DNA of 8,750 nucleotides from Bacteroidales bacterium (GTDB taxonomy: Bacteria; Bacteroidota; Bacteroidia; Bacteroidales; UBA12077): assembly GCA_030156305.1 (NCBI GenBank), contig JASGMZ010000118.1, forward strand, positions 1-8,750, in the 5' to 3' direction. The notes under the pieces are model-generated. The model worked only from the letters and a program-made list of their open reading frames with translations. It was not told the origin of the DNA and searched no databases. The position numbers and the translations under genes were made by a program. Position 1 is the first letter of the stretch; each line of letters starts with the position of its first letter. Of this stretch, positions 1 through 6,129 are shown piece after piece.

Positions 1-1445
1 CGGCCTTCGGTTTTACTCGGCAGCAAAACTAACGAAGCAATATTATATAATTCAGGAATCCCTACAGGATCTTCAAATTTTTCTTTAAAAGTTTTTTTAT
101 CGAGCTCGCTAAACAAAAATGCTAAAAATACCTTATTCCGGATTTTAGGTTCCAAATTTGATAATAATTGTTGAAACCGTTTCAGAAGCTGTCTAAAATA
201 ATCGAAATGTCCTGCGGCAATAGGGCCGGTAATTAAAAGTGTGAGTTTAAGATTATGGGTTTCCTTAAAACGGGTATAAAATTCCTCTTCATCAAAAAGT
301 TTTTTAACCAGACTAAAGCCAATTTCAATTCGTTTACGGGTAATAATACGTGTTGGCTGTAAAAAAATAATATTTTCGTTTAAGAATTTGGATAAAGGTT
401 TTGTTTTTCGGGCTCCTACTAAAATAGGCTTTATATATTCGGGAGAAACTAAATTACTTTCCAATACATCTTTTACCGAATAACTTATTAAGGTATCCTG
501 ATATCTACTTAATATTTTTTCAAATTGATAAAAAGTGCTTATTTTTTTTCTTTTCGTTGTATTTTGATATTCATTGGTATCAACCGCAGTACCAACTTCG
601 GTTACATTTGCCGGATTTATGCCATTAATTTTTATTAATCGTTCGGTTTGTTGCTTATTAATATTTACATGCATCCATATACGTGAATCCCAGGGATACA
701 ACATTTCAATAATCGAAAAAAACTCACCAACATGAGCATTTTTAAAAAAGAAATCACGCGGCCCATCGGGCAAATGATATACTTTTTTATTGATTTCTTT
801 ATTTCCGCCTTCCCAGTAAAAATCGTGGTTATTATTAATTACCGGAATTTTTAAATACTCGGAAAGTAAGGCAACAGCTAAGGCTAAAGAAACATTTCCC
901 GGATTTGAACAAACATTAATTAAATAGAGTAATTGAATATTTTCATCTACAATATAATTACCCAGATCCTTTACAATTTGTAATGTTTCTTTCCAAAATT
1001 TAATAATTAACGCATTATATTCTTTACTACCCCGCTCTATATGTGTAAAGAAAAAATCTTTATATAATTTCCAGTCATCAAAGCCTTGTATAGATTCTAA
1101 TTCAAATTTTTTTACATATTCCGGTATCATTTTTCTGGATTCCGGAAAAAATTTACCCGCTATATAATGAATATTTGAAATGTTATATTTATCCTTAAAA
1201 ATTTGGGTGTATTTTTTTACTTCAATACTTACCCCGTCAATTGCATATTGAAAAGTTAAAAAAGCCATGTTTGAATTACACATGAATTCTTTGAATTCCT
1301 TATAACTTCCAGAAAATTTGAATTTTGGAACTTCCCGGTTTTCTTTAATTCTGTCTAAAAACAAACCCAAATCAAACCAGGTATTGATATTTTCTTCTTT
1401 TAAATCTTTAAGTAATGATTTTATTCTTGCATCTTCTTTTTCCAT
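1..1445 (-). CDS. GT-B fold glycosyltransferase (GT4-like), C-terminus cut by window edge
   Basis: The frame opens with ATG at 1445-1443 and runs without a stop to the left edge, giving 481 complete codons plus two bases. The protein should transfer a sugar from an activated donor; donor and acceptor cannot be told from sequence. Visible marks are a first Rossmann-like half with NNHDFYWEGG (about residues 204-213), the start of a second Rossmann half with LQPTRIITRKRIE (362-374), LTLLITGP (401-408), and near the edge LLPSKTEGR (474-482). That last segment matches the PSxxEG donor-binding motif of GT4 enzymes. No signal peptide or membrane segment is seen, so it is probably cytoplasmic. The donor motif sits unusually late (typical GT4 proteins total about 380-450 residues), so there is an N-terminal extension of roughly 160 residues that I do not recognise. 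The gene is divergent from the VanZ-like gene, 121 bp away. The fold is fairly sure; the substrate is unknown. Confidence 0.8.
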   Translation of the reverse strand, partial: MEKEDARIKSLLKDLKEENINTWFDLGLFLDRIKENREVPKFKFSGSYKEFKEFMCNSNMAFLTFQYAIDGVSIEVKKYTQIFKDKYNISNIHYIAGKFFPESRKMIPEYVKKFELESIQGFDDWKLYKDFFFTHIERGSKEYNALIIKFWKETLQIVKDLGNYIVDENIQLLYLINVCSNPGNVSLALAVALLSEYLKIPVINNNHDFYWEGGNKEINKKVYHLPDGPRDFFFKNAHVGEFFSIIEMLYPWDSRIWMHVNINKQQTERLIKINGINPANVTEVGTAVDTNEYQNTTKRKKISTFYQFEKILSRYQDTLISYSVKDVLESNLVSPEYIKPILVGARKTKPLSKFLNENIIFLQPTRIITRKRIEIGFSLVKKLFDEEEFYTRFKETHNLKLTLLITGPIAAGHFDYFRQLLKRFQQLLSNLEPKIRNKVFLAFLFSELDKKTFKEKFEDPVGIPELYNIASLVLLPSKTEG

Positions 1446-1535
1446 AACTGTAAAATTTAATTACATATTAAAAACTAAATTATTAGTTTTACAATTCATA
1501 AAATATAGCGTTTTATAAGTTACAAAAATTAATTT

Positions 1536-1543
1536 TATATTCG
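1536..1543 (+). promoter_or_regulatory. possible -7 element of the VanZ-like gene
   Basis: TATATTCG differs at one base from the Bacteroidota -7 consensus TAnnTTTG and lies 23 bp before the ATG at 1567. No good TTTG -33 element is present at the expected distance, so support is weak. The 1446-1566 gap must also hold the promoter of the divergent glycosyltransferase gene, for which I see no clear element. Confidence 0.3.
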
Positions 1544-1566
1544 CTTATTCTTTTATAAAACATAAT

Positions 1567-1965
1567 ATGAATAAAAGAGATAATATAATAAATTACTGGA
1601 AACCAATACTTATATCACTTTTAATTTTGTATGGAAGTATAACTTCAGGTAAAAGCCTTACTATAATTTCGCTTTTTAATTTTCCATATATGGATAAAGT
1701 TATCCATATGTTTATGTATTTTATTTTATCTCTTACTATCCTTGCTTCGCTCATACGCTCAGGTAAAAGAAAAAAAATGGATCATATCATAATTACTTTT
1801 GTTTGGGTAGTAAGCTATGGAATGCTTATGGAAGTTTTTCAATTTTATTTAACCCAAACCCGATCAGCAGACATTTTAGATATTTTAGCAAACACAACCG
1901 GGTGTATTTTAGCTATTCTTATATATCATTATATTAAAAACACCTGGTGGAAAAAAATTTTATAA
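1567..1965 (+). CDS. VanZ-family small integral membrane protein
   Basis: A 132-residue protein with about four hydrophobic segments (roughly residues 12-30, 46-64, 73-92 and 106-122), so an inner-membrane protein. The VanZ-family pattern is visible: DKVIHMFMYF (43-52) with D43 and H47, then E89 and Q92 in MEVFQFY, then R99, D102, D105, N109 and G112 in the RSADILDILANTTG segment. VanZ itself gives low-level teicoplanin resistance in enterococci, but most chromosomal members have no known role, and nothing here suggests antibiotic resistance. The ATG at 1567 is preceded by an A/T-rich leader, normal for the phylum. The stop codon lies inside the end of the convergent Rrf2-type gene (6-bp overlap), with no hairpin terminator between them. 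Confidence 0.85.
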   Translation: MNKRDNIINYWKPILISLLILYGSITSGKSLTIISLFNFPYMDKVIHMFMYFILSLTILASLIRSGKRKKMDHIIITFVWVVSYGMLMEVFQFYLTQTRSADILDILANTTGCILAILIYHYIKNTWWKKIL

Positions 1966-2403
1966 TCCTATTTTTCCGTCAGACTCTTCTATTTGAATTT
2001 TTAAATTTTCAATGGTTTCGTTATTAAACAAATCGTAAATTTGTTTACTTATTGGCTCATATTTATGATGTATGGGACACTGAACATCATCATGAGCAGT
2101 AGGTTTACAGGTACGTAAGCCAATTAAACAGGTATTGAAAAAATCGAGGCCGTCAATAACTTCTATAATATTTAACAACGTTATATCTTTTGCCGGTTTT
2201 GCAAGCCCAAAGCCACCGTGCGGGCCTTTAGTTGAACTTAATAACTTATTTTTGGCTAATGTTTGTAATATTTTACCTAAAAAAGGGGTAGGAATATCTA
2301 ATTCTTTCGAAATTTCTTTTATTCCAATTTTTTTTTCTTCACCTCCGTTTAGAGATAAATAAATAACAGCTCTTATTGCATATTTACATGTATTGGATAA
2401 CAT
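1960..2403 (-). CDS. Rrf2-family transcriptional regulator, probable Fe-S or redox sensor
   Basis: A 147-residue protein with the Rrf2 (IscR/NsrR) architecture. The N-terminal winged helix-turn-helix starts LSNTCKYAIRAVIYL, continues through the recognition region TPFLGKILQTLAKNKLL (39-55) and the wing GPHGGFGLAKPA (60-71), and is followed by the LLNIIEVIDG dimerisation helix (76-85). C92, C99 and C109 lie in the loop where IscR and NsrR carry their cluster-binding cysteines, ending in the QCPIHH segment. In the family such proteins bind [2Fe-2S] or [4Fe-4S] clusters and control Fe-S assembly, nitric-oxide or cysteine genes; the targets here are unknown. It starts 12 bp after the rpiB stop on the same strand, so it is probably cotranscribed with rpiB. 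Family assignment is firm; cluster binding is inferred from the cysteines. Confidence 0.92.
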   Translation of the reverse strand: MLSNTCKYAIRAVIYLSLNGGEEKKIGIKEISKELDIPTPFLGKILQTLAKNKLLSSTKGPHGGFGLAKPAKDITLLNIIEVIDGLDFFNTCLIGLRTCKPTAHDDVQCPIHHKYEPISKQIYDLFNNETIENLKIQIEESDGKIGL

Positions 2404-2415
2404 TGCTCAATATTT

Positions 2416-2862
2416 TTAATGAATGGGAATTTTTTCTATTCTCCGTTGATGTCTGCCACCTTCAAAATTAGTATTTAAAAACACATCTACAATTTCCTGC
2501 GCTAAATCATAAGAAATAAACCGTGCGGGCAACGAACAAACATTGGCATCATTATGTAAACGGGCAAGTTTAGCAATTTCTGTATTCCAACAAAGAGCCG
2601 AACGAATACCCTGATGTTTATTGACTGTCATACTTATACCGTTTCCGCTTCCACAAAGCGTAATACCAAATGTATAATCTCCTTTTTCAACAGCTGTTGC
2701 TAAAGGGTGGGCATAATCAGGATAATCAGTACTTTCATTCGAATGGGTACCAAAATCTTTAATAGTATATCCCTTATTTTCTAAATTTTTTTTTATCTTT
2801 TCTTTAAAATCATATCCAGCATGATCACTTGCTATTGCTATTGAAACTTTTTTATCTCGCAT
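2416..2862 (-). CDS. rpiB: ribose-5-phosphate isomerase B
   Basis: This enzyme interconverts ribose 5-phosphate and ribulose 5-phosphate in the non-oxidative pentose phosphate pathway, in the cytoplasm. The 148-residue product has the RpiB/LacAB signatures: SDHAG (12-16), the DYPDYA segment (46-51), CGSGNG (70-75) with the expected catalytic cysteine C70, NKHQGIRSAL (81-90), H103 in LARLHNDANV, and GGRHQRRI (135-142). I start it at the ATG at 2862-2860. The frame remains open to a TTG at 2895, which would add 11 residues, but the family normally begins a few residues before the xIAxxSDHAG strand. That TTG also lies inside a perfect TAnnTTTG promoter element. The length then fits the family (about 140-150). 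The gene heads a unit with the Rrf2-type regulator. Confidence 0.95.
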   Translation of the reverse strand: MRDKKVSIAIASDHAGYDFKEKIKKNLENKGYTIKDFGTHSNESTDYPDYAHPLATAVEKGDYTFGITLCGSGNGISMTVNKHQGIRSALCWNTEIAKLARLHNDANVCSLPARFISYDLAQEIVDVFLNTNFEGGRHQRRIEKIPIH

Positions 2863-2892
2863 AATTAATTTAATTCGTTTATTTTCAATACT

Positions 2893-2900
2893 CAAATTTA
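2893..2900 (-). promoter_or_regulatory. -7 promoter element of the rpiB-Rrf2 unit
   Basis: On the minus strand positions 2900-2893 read TAAATTTG, an exact match to the Bacteroidota -7 consensus TAnnTTTG. It ends 30 bp before the rpiB ATG, which would give a leader of about 20-25 nt. No good TTTG is found about 19 bp further upstream, so the call rests on the -7 element and its position. Confidence 0.5.
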
Positions 2901-3039
2901 ACCAATATATTCTATTTTATTATAAATATTTTTAATTAACAAATTTTAAAAATTTATACAATGAAGATTTTCAGCAAAATAAACCATTTTATTTAATAAG
3001 ATAGTATTAATAAAATATATAAAAAATTTAAAGAATAGT

Positions 3040-3120
3040 AAGTTAAATTATGTTGCCTTATTTTTACTTAATGTTAATTTCTTTGTCAATTATTGTTAAA
3101 TTTTTGTTAATTAAAGTCAA
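3040..3120 (+). repeat. helically phased array of WWGTYAA heptamers
   Basis: Same-direction copies are AAGTTAA (3040), the degenerate ATGTTGC (3050), ATGTTAA (3071), TTGTCAA (3083), TTGTTAA (3093), TTGTTAA (3104) and AAGTCAA (3114). The G positions are 3042, 3052, 3073, 3085, 3095, 3106 and 3116, with steps of 10, 21, 12, 10, 11 and 10. That is about one or two DNA helical turns each, so all copies present the same face of the helix. Such phasing is typical of cooperative protein-binding arrays or iterons. The binding protein is unknown, and A/T-rich composition could produce part of the pattern. Confidence 0.5.
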
Positions 3121-3132
3121 TAAATTTTAAAA

Positions 3133-3150
3133 ACTATTTCTTGAAATAGT
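3133..3150. repeat. perfect 8-bp inverted repeat (operator-like)
   Basis: ACTATTTC and GAAATAGT are exact reverse complements separated by only two bases (TT at 3141-3142). A stem with a 2-nt loop folds poorly as RNA, so a dimeric protein-binding site is the likelier meaning. It lies directly after the phased heptamer array. No regulator can be assigned. Confidence 0.45.
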
Positions 3151-3212
3151 AAAAGGGTATTCTATATAATAAAATTTAAGTTTTATCCAAAATATTTTTT
3201 TAGTTTTGGCTG

Positions 3213-3232
3213 ACAAATTTCAAACAATTTGT
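3213..3232. repeat. 7-bp inverted repeat ACAAATT / AATTTGT
   Basis: The arms at 3213-3219 and 3226-3232 are exact reverse complements with a 6-bp centre (TCAAAC). The right arm runs directly into GTTAAC, tying it to the GTTAA-rich pattern of the region. It is modest on its own given the base composition. Confidence 0.3.
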
Positions 3233-3280
3233 TAACCATAAAGGTTATATTTTAATTAAAAAGTTATTAATATATATTCC

Positions 3281-3299
3281 TATTAACAACATGTTAATA
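3281..3299. repeat. palindrome TATTAAC-N5-GTTAATA
   Basis: Perfect 7-bp arms (3281-3287 and 3293-3299) flank a 5-bp centre (AACAT). The arms contain TTAAC and GTTAA, the motif enriched throughout this gap. The 19-bp size and centre-to-centre spacing of about 12 bp suit a dimeric regulator. It lies about 180 bp before nadA. Confidence 0.4.
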
Positions 3300-3344
3300 A
3301 TGATATTAAAAATCTATAAATGAATTTAATAAAGTTAATTTTTA

Positions 3345-3365
3345 TTGTTAAAACAGGTTTAACAA
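3345..3365. repeat. palindrome TTGTTAAA-N5-TTTAACAA (best operator candidate)
   Basis: Perfect 8-bp arms (3345-3352 and 3358-3365) flank a 5-bp centre (ACAGG), 115 bp before the nadA start. The left arm contains TTGTTAA, the same heptamer as the phased array at 3040-3120, now as an inverted pair. It is followed by CTTTTTAATA rather than an uninterrupted T-run and ends no gene, so a protein-binding site is more likely than a terminator. Confidence 0.5.
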
Positions 3366-3479
3366 CTTTTTAATATCATAAAAATCAAGATAAATATTAA
3401 AAATTTTAGAACAATATTAACAGGATATTATTATTATCATATAGATATAAATTTTTAAAAATAATATAATATATATAAT

Positions 3480-4475
3480 ATGAATGTTGAAAAAGATATT
3501 TTAGCAAAAGGATTCATCGATAAAAAACCAGGAAATAATATCCATATTTTAGATGAAATCAACAAGCTTAAAAAAGAAAAAAATGCTATAATTTTAGCGC
3601 ATTATTATCAAACATCAGATATTCAGGATTTAGCTGATTTTGTTGGCGATAGTTTAGCATTATCCCAAAAAGCTGCAGAAACAGATGCTGATATAATACT
3701 ATTTGCAGGAGTTCATTTTATGGCCGAAACAGCAAAAATTCTCTCCCCCGAATCCAAAGTGTTAATTCCTGATTTAAATGCCGGTTGTTCATTAGCTGAT
3801 TCTTGTCCGCCAGATGAATTTGAAGCGTTTATAAAAAAACATCCTCGCCATTTGGTGATTTCTTATATAAATACAACGGCCAAAATAAAAACTTTAACCG
3901 ATATTTGTTGTACTTCTACTAATGCTTTAAAAATTGTAGAATCATTACCGGAAAATCAAAAAATAATTTTTGCTCCGGATAAAAATCTTGGAAATTATAT
4001 TAAAAGAGTTACCGGCCGTGATATGGTTATTTGGGATGGAGCTTGTCATGTACATGAAGAGTTTTCGTTAGAAGGAATTTTAGATTTGAAAAAACGTTAT
4101 CCAAATGCAAAAATTATTTCTCACCCCGAGTGTCAAAAACCAGTACAATTAGTTTCTGATTTTATTGGATCCACAGCAGCACTTTTGAAATTTACCAAAT
4201 CAGATGATAGCAAGGAGTACATTGTGGCAACAGAATCTGGAATATTACATCAGATGCAAAAACAAAATCCTGAAAAAACATATATCGTTGCACCTCCAAA
4301 AGATTCTACCTGTGGATGTAATGATTGTAATTTTATGAAGCTAATAACAGTAAATAAAATTTATAATACCTTAAAATATGAACTTCCTGAGGTAATTTTA
4401 GATAATGATACCATGAAAAAAGCCCGTAAATCTATTGATAAAATGTTAGAAATTTCAAAACAATTAAATTTATAG
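3480..4475 (+). CDS. nadA: quinolinate synthase A
   Basis: NadA condenses iminoaspartate with dihydroxyacetone phosphate to quinolinate in de novo NAD synthesis, using a [4Fe-4S] cluster whose non-ligated iron binds substrate. The 331-residue protein shows the family marks in order: AHYYQ (40-44), GDSLALSQ (56-63), FAGVHFMAETAKILSP (75-90), PDLNAGCSLADSC (97-109) with ligand C103, CHVHEEF (189-195) with ligand C189, HPEC (215-218), TESG (251-254) and TCGCNDCNFMKL (277-288). C283, just before NFM, is the expected third ligand. All three cluster cysteines are present. The ATG at 3480 is followed by a short tail before the conserved core, normal for the phylum. nadB and nadC are not beside it. 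It is monocistronic, with a clear terminator 18 bp after the stop codon. Confidence 0.97.
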   Translation: MNVEKDILAKGFIDKKPGNNIHILDEINKLKKEKNAIILAHYYQTSDIQDLADFVGDSLALSQKAAETDADIILFAGVHFMAETAKILSPESKVLIPDLNAGCSLADSCPPDEFEAFIKKHPRHLVISYINTTAKIKTLTDICCTSTNALKIVESLPENQKIIFAPDKNLGNYIKRVTGRDMVIWDGACHVHEEFSLEGILDLKKRYPNAKIISHPECQKPVQLVSDFIGSTAALLKFTKSDDSKEYIVATESGILHQMQKQNPEKTYIVAPPKDSTCGCNDCNFMKLITVNKIYNTLKYELPEVILDNDTMKKARKSIDKMLEISKQLNL

Positions 4476-4492
4476 GTCAACTATTTTGATTG

Positions 4493-4521
4493 AAAAGCAG
4501 GGTTTATATCCCTGCTTTTTT
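4493..4521 (+). terminator. intrinsic terminator of nadA
   Basis: A perfect 10-bp stem pairs AAAAGCAGGG (4493-4502) with CCCTGCTTTT (4510-4519) across a 7-nt loop (TTTATAT). The stem runs into a T-tract ending at 4521. It begins 18 bp after the nadA stop and is the clearest Rho-independent terminator in the window. Confidence 0.9.
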
Positions 4522-4523
4522 AG

Positions 4524-4531
4524 TATCTTTA
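4524..4531 (+). promoter_or_regulatory. possible -7 element of the MORN-repeat gene
   Basis: TATCTTTA differs at one base from TAnnTTTG. It starts right behind the nadA terminator and ends 22 bp before the GTG start at 4554, implying a short leader. No clear -33 TTTG is seen; that position falls within the terminator hairpin. Confidence 0.35.
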
Positions 4532-4553
4532 AAAATTGTTTAAATCTTTCGTG

Positions 4554-6098
4554 GTGAAAAAGTTAATTTTTATTTTTTGTTTATTTTTTTCTGTTCAGTT
4601 TGTATTTTCACAATCAAAATCAGATACTATTTATAAAGAATATTTCCACGGTAACGGGCAAATAGCTAGTAAAGGTTATTTAATAAATGGAAAACCCGAA
4701 GGTATTTGGAAATCTTATCATATGAGTGGTGTAATGCGTTCGATTGGAAAATGGGAAAACGGAAAATTAGACAGTACCTGGATATTTTTTAACCATACCG
4801 GCGATACTTCAAAAATTATTAATTATCTGCAGGGAAAGAAAAACGGATATGTTTATACTTATTATCCTGTTTTGGATGATGGTAAAACAAATCTTCAATC
4901 GAAAGAATTATATTTAAATGATAAAAGAAATGGAAAAGCTTATCATTATTATAGAAACGGTCAAATTAAAAAAATTATTCCTTTTATTGATGATGCTAAA
5001 AATGGTTTATCATTTACATTTGATACTGATAGCAATATCATTTCTATAACCCGCTATCGCAACAATGAGATAATTTTATACGAAGAAATTAACCGTTATA
5101 ATGAAAAAAATCAAAAAACGGGAGTTTGGAAATCTTTTTATGCAGACGGTACGGTAAAAGAAGAAAAAGAGTATCTAAATGGAAAACTGAATGGAATTTA
5201 TAAAATTTATACTAAAGATGGTTTTTTAATTAATGCTTTACAATATGAAAATGGAGAATTAATTGAAAAAAAGGATAGTTTTACTACCGATATTGATGTA
5301 AGAGAGACATTTGATAAAAATGGAAACCTTATTTTTCAGGGTAGTTATTTAAATCAGAAACCTATTGGTGTACATCGTTATTTTGATAAAAAGGGAAACG
5401 TTAAAAAGTCGCAAATATACAATGCTTACCATCAATTAATAAGCGAAGGTATAGTACAATTAGATGGAAAAAAACAAGGGCAGTGGATTGATTATTATCC
5501 CGGAGGAAATAAAAAAGCAGAAGGATATTATCAAAATGATAAAAAAACAGGAAAATGGATTTTTTATTTTCCTAACGGGCGTGTGAAACAAACAGGTTCT
5601 TATTCTAACGGAAAATTATCCGGTAGTTGGAAATGGTATTTTAAAAACGGGCAACTTCGAAAAGAAGAATTTTATATTTACGGTTTACCTGATGGTGAAT
5701 CAATTGAATATTCTGATTCAGGAACAGTCATTGCCAAAGGAAATTATATTCAGGGAGAAAAAGAAGGTGTTTGGAATTATGATATAGGTGACCAAACTGA
5801 AACCGGGAAATATATTATGGGATTAAAAGACGGGAAATGGTACAGATATTATAAATCGAATGACAAATTAGCCTATGAAGGTATGTTTATACAAGGAAGC
5901 CGTGATGGTAAACATGTATATTATTATCCAAATGGCAATATTAAAGAAATTCAATATTATCAAGCAGGACAAAAAGTAAAGTCCTGGGCTAAATATGATG
6001 AAAAAGGAGAATTATTTTTAGTTGTGCAATACAAACAAGATAAAATTTATAAAATTAACGGAGTAAAAATAGATTTTACAAATTACAAAGAACAATAG
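4554..6098 (+). CDS. secreted MORN-repeat protein (YwqK-like, COG2849 type)
   Basis: The N-terminus MKKLIFIFCLFFSVQFVFS, followed by QSKSD, is a signal peptide with no lipobox, so the product is probably periplasmic or otherwise exported. The rest of the 514 residues is a tandem array of MORN_2-type repeats, roughly G-x-W-x-x-Y-x(3)-G-x(6)-Y-x-x-G. Near the C-terminus the repeats begin at an exact 24-residue step (GQW, GKW, GSW, GES, GVW, starting at 5463, 5535, 5607, 5679 and 5751). I count about 15 copies, the middle ones degenerate. Such arrays form extended beta surfaces; no catalytic residues are seen. Database labels as a toxin-antitoxin 'YwqK antitoxin' are not supported, as there is no toxin partner and the protein is exported. 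No ATG start exists: I use GTG 4554; GTG 4551 or TTG 4536 are alternatives. ruvB follows 31 bp downstream. Confidence 0.85.
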   Translation: MKKLIFIFCLFFSVQFVFSQSKSDTIYKEYFHGNGQIASKGYLINGKPEGIWKSYHMSGVMRSIGKWENGKLDSTWIFFNHTGDTSKIINYLQGKKNGYVYTYYPVLDDGKTNLQSKELYLNDKRNGKAYHYYRNGQIKKIIPFIDDAKNGLSFTFDTDSNIISITRYRNNEIILYEEINRYNEKNQKTGVWKSFYADGTVKEEKEYLNGKLNGIYKIYTKDGFLINALQYENGELIEKKDSFTTDIDVRETFDKNGNLIFQGSYLNQKPIGVHRYFDKKGNVKKSQIYNAYHQLISEGIVQLDGKKQGQWIDYYPGGNKKAEGYYQNDKKTGKWIFYFPNGRVKQTGSYSNGKLSGSWKWYFKNGQLRKEEFYIYGLPDGESIEYSDSGTVIAKGNYIQGEKEGVWNYDIGDQTETGKYIMGLKDGKWYRYYKSNDKLAYEGMFIQGSRDGKHVYYYPNGNIKEIQYYQAGQKVKSWAKYDEKGELFLVVQYKQDKIYKINGVKIDFTNYKEQ

Positions 6099-6112
6099 AT
6101 TTGTTAAATTTG
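6096..6112 (+). promoter_or_regulatory. two overlapping -7 elements before ruvB
   Basis: TAGATTTG (6096-6103) and TAAATTTG (6105-6112) both match TAnnTTTG exactly. The first begins on the stop codon of the MORN gene, and the second ends 17 bp before the ruvB ATG. A T-rich stretch at 6074-6077 is the only -33 candidate and is weak. ruvB may thus have its own promoter as well as read-through from the MORN gene. Confidence 0.4.
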
Positions 6113-6129
6113 TAGAGAAATTTATTTAC

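Larger units (their letters stand above)
2901..3479. other. long A/T-rich intergenic region between divergent rpiB and nadA
   Basis: About 580 bp without a plausible coding frame; the longest ATG frame I followed (from 2961) closes after about 11 codons. No tRNA-like cloverleaf is seen and G/C content is very low throughout. The pentamer GTTAA occurs at 3042, 3073, 3095, 3106, 3231, 3293, 3334 and 3347. Its complement TTAAC occurs at 2936, 3232, 3283, 3359 and 3417, with one more at 2898. The region contains the phased array and the palindromes listed separately. One 9-mer at 3183-3191 (TTATCCAAA) is a single mismatch from a DnaA box, but it is alone. The nadA promoter should lie here; the nearest weak candidate is TAAATTTT at 3448-3455. 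Confidence 0.6.

Noticed and set aside
1318..1518. 66-codon plus-strand frame
   Set aside because: Mostly antisense to the start of the glycosyltransferase gene; low-complexity product with no family features.
1567..1965. VanZ-like gene as a glycopeptide resistance gene
   Set aside because: No vanA/vanH/vanX or vanRS genes are present; most VanZ-family proteins in environmental bacteria have no link to resistance.
2135..2362. 75-codon plus-strand frame
   Set aside because: Lies wholly antisense inside the well-supported Rrf2 gene.
3345..3365. Palindrome as a transcription terminator
   Set aside because: It lies upstream of nadA with no gene ending nearby, its arms are almost all A/T, and no clean T-run follows.
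2901..3479. Replication origin in the A/T-rich gap
   Set aside because: Only one near-match to a DnaA box (TTATCCAAA, 3183-3191) is present, with no dnaA or other origin-linked genes nearby; a GC-skew plot would be needed to revive the idea.
4554..6098. MORN protein as the antitoxin of a toxin-antitoxin pair
   Set aside because: It has a signal peptide and no small partner gene; the YwqK antitoxin label is a database habit for this repeat family.
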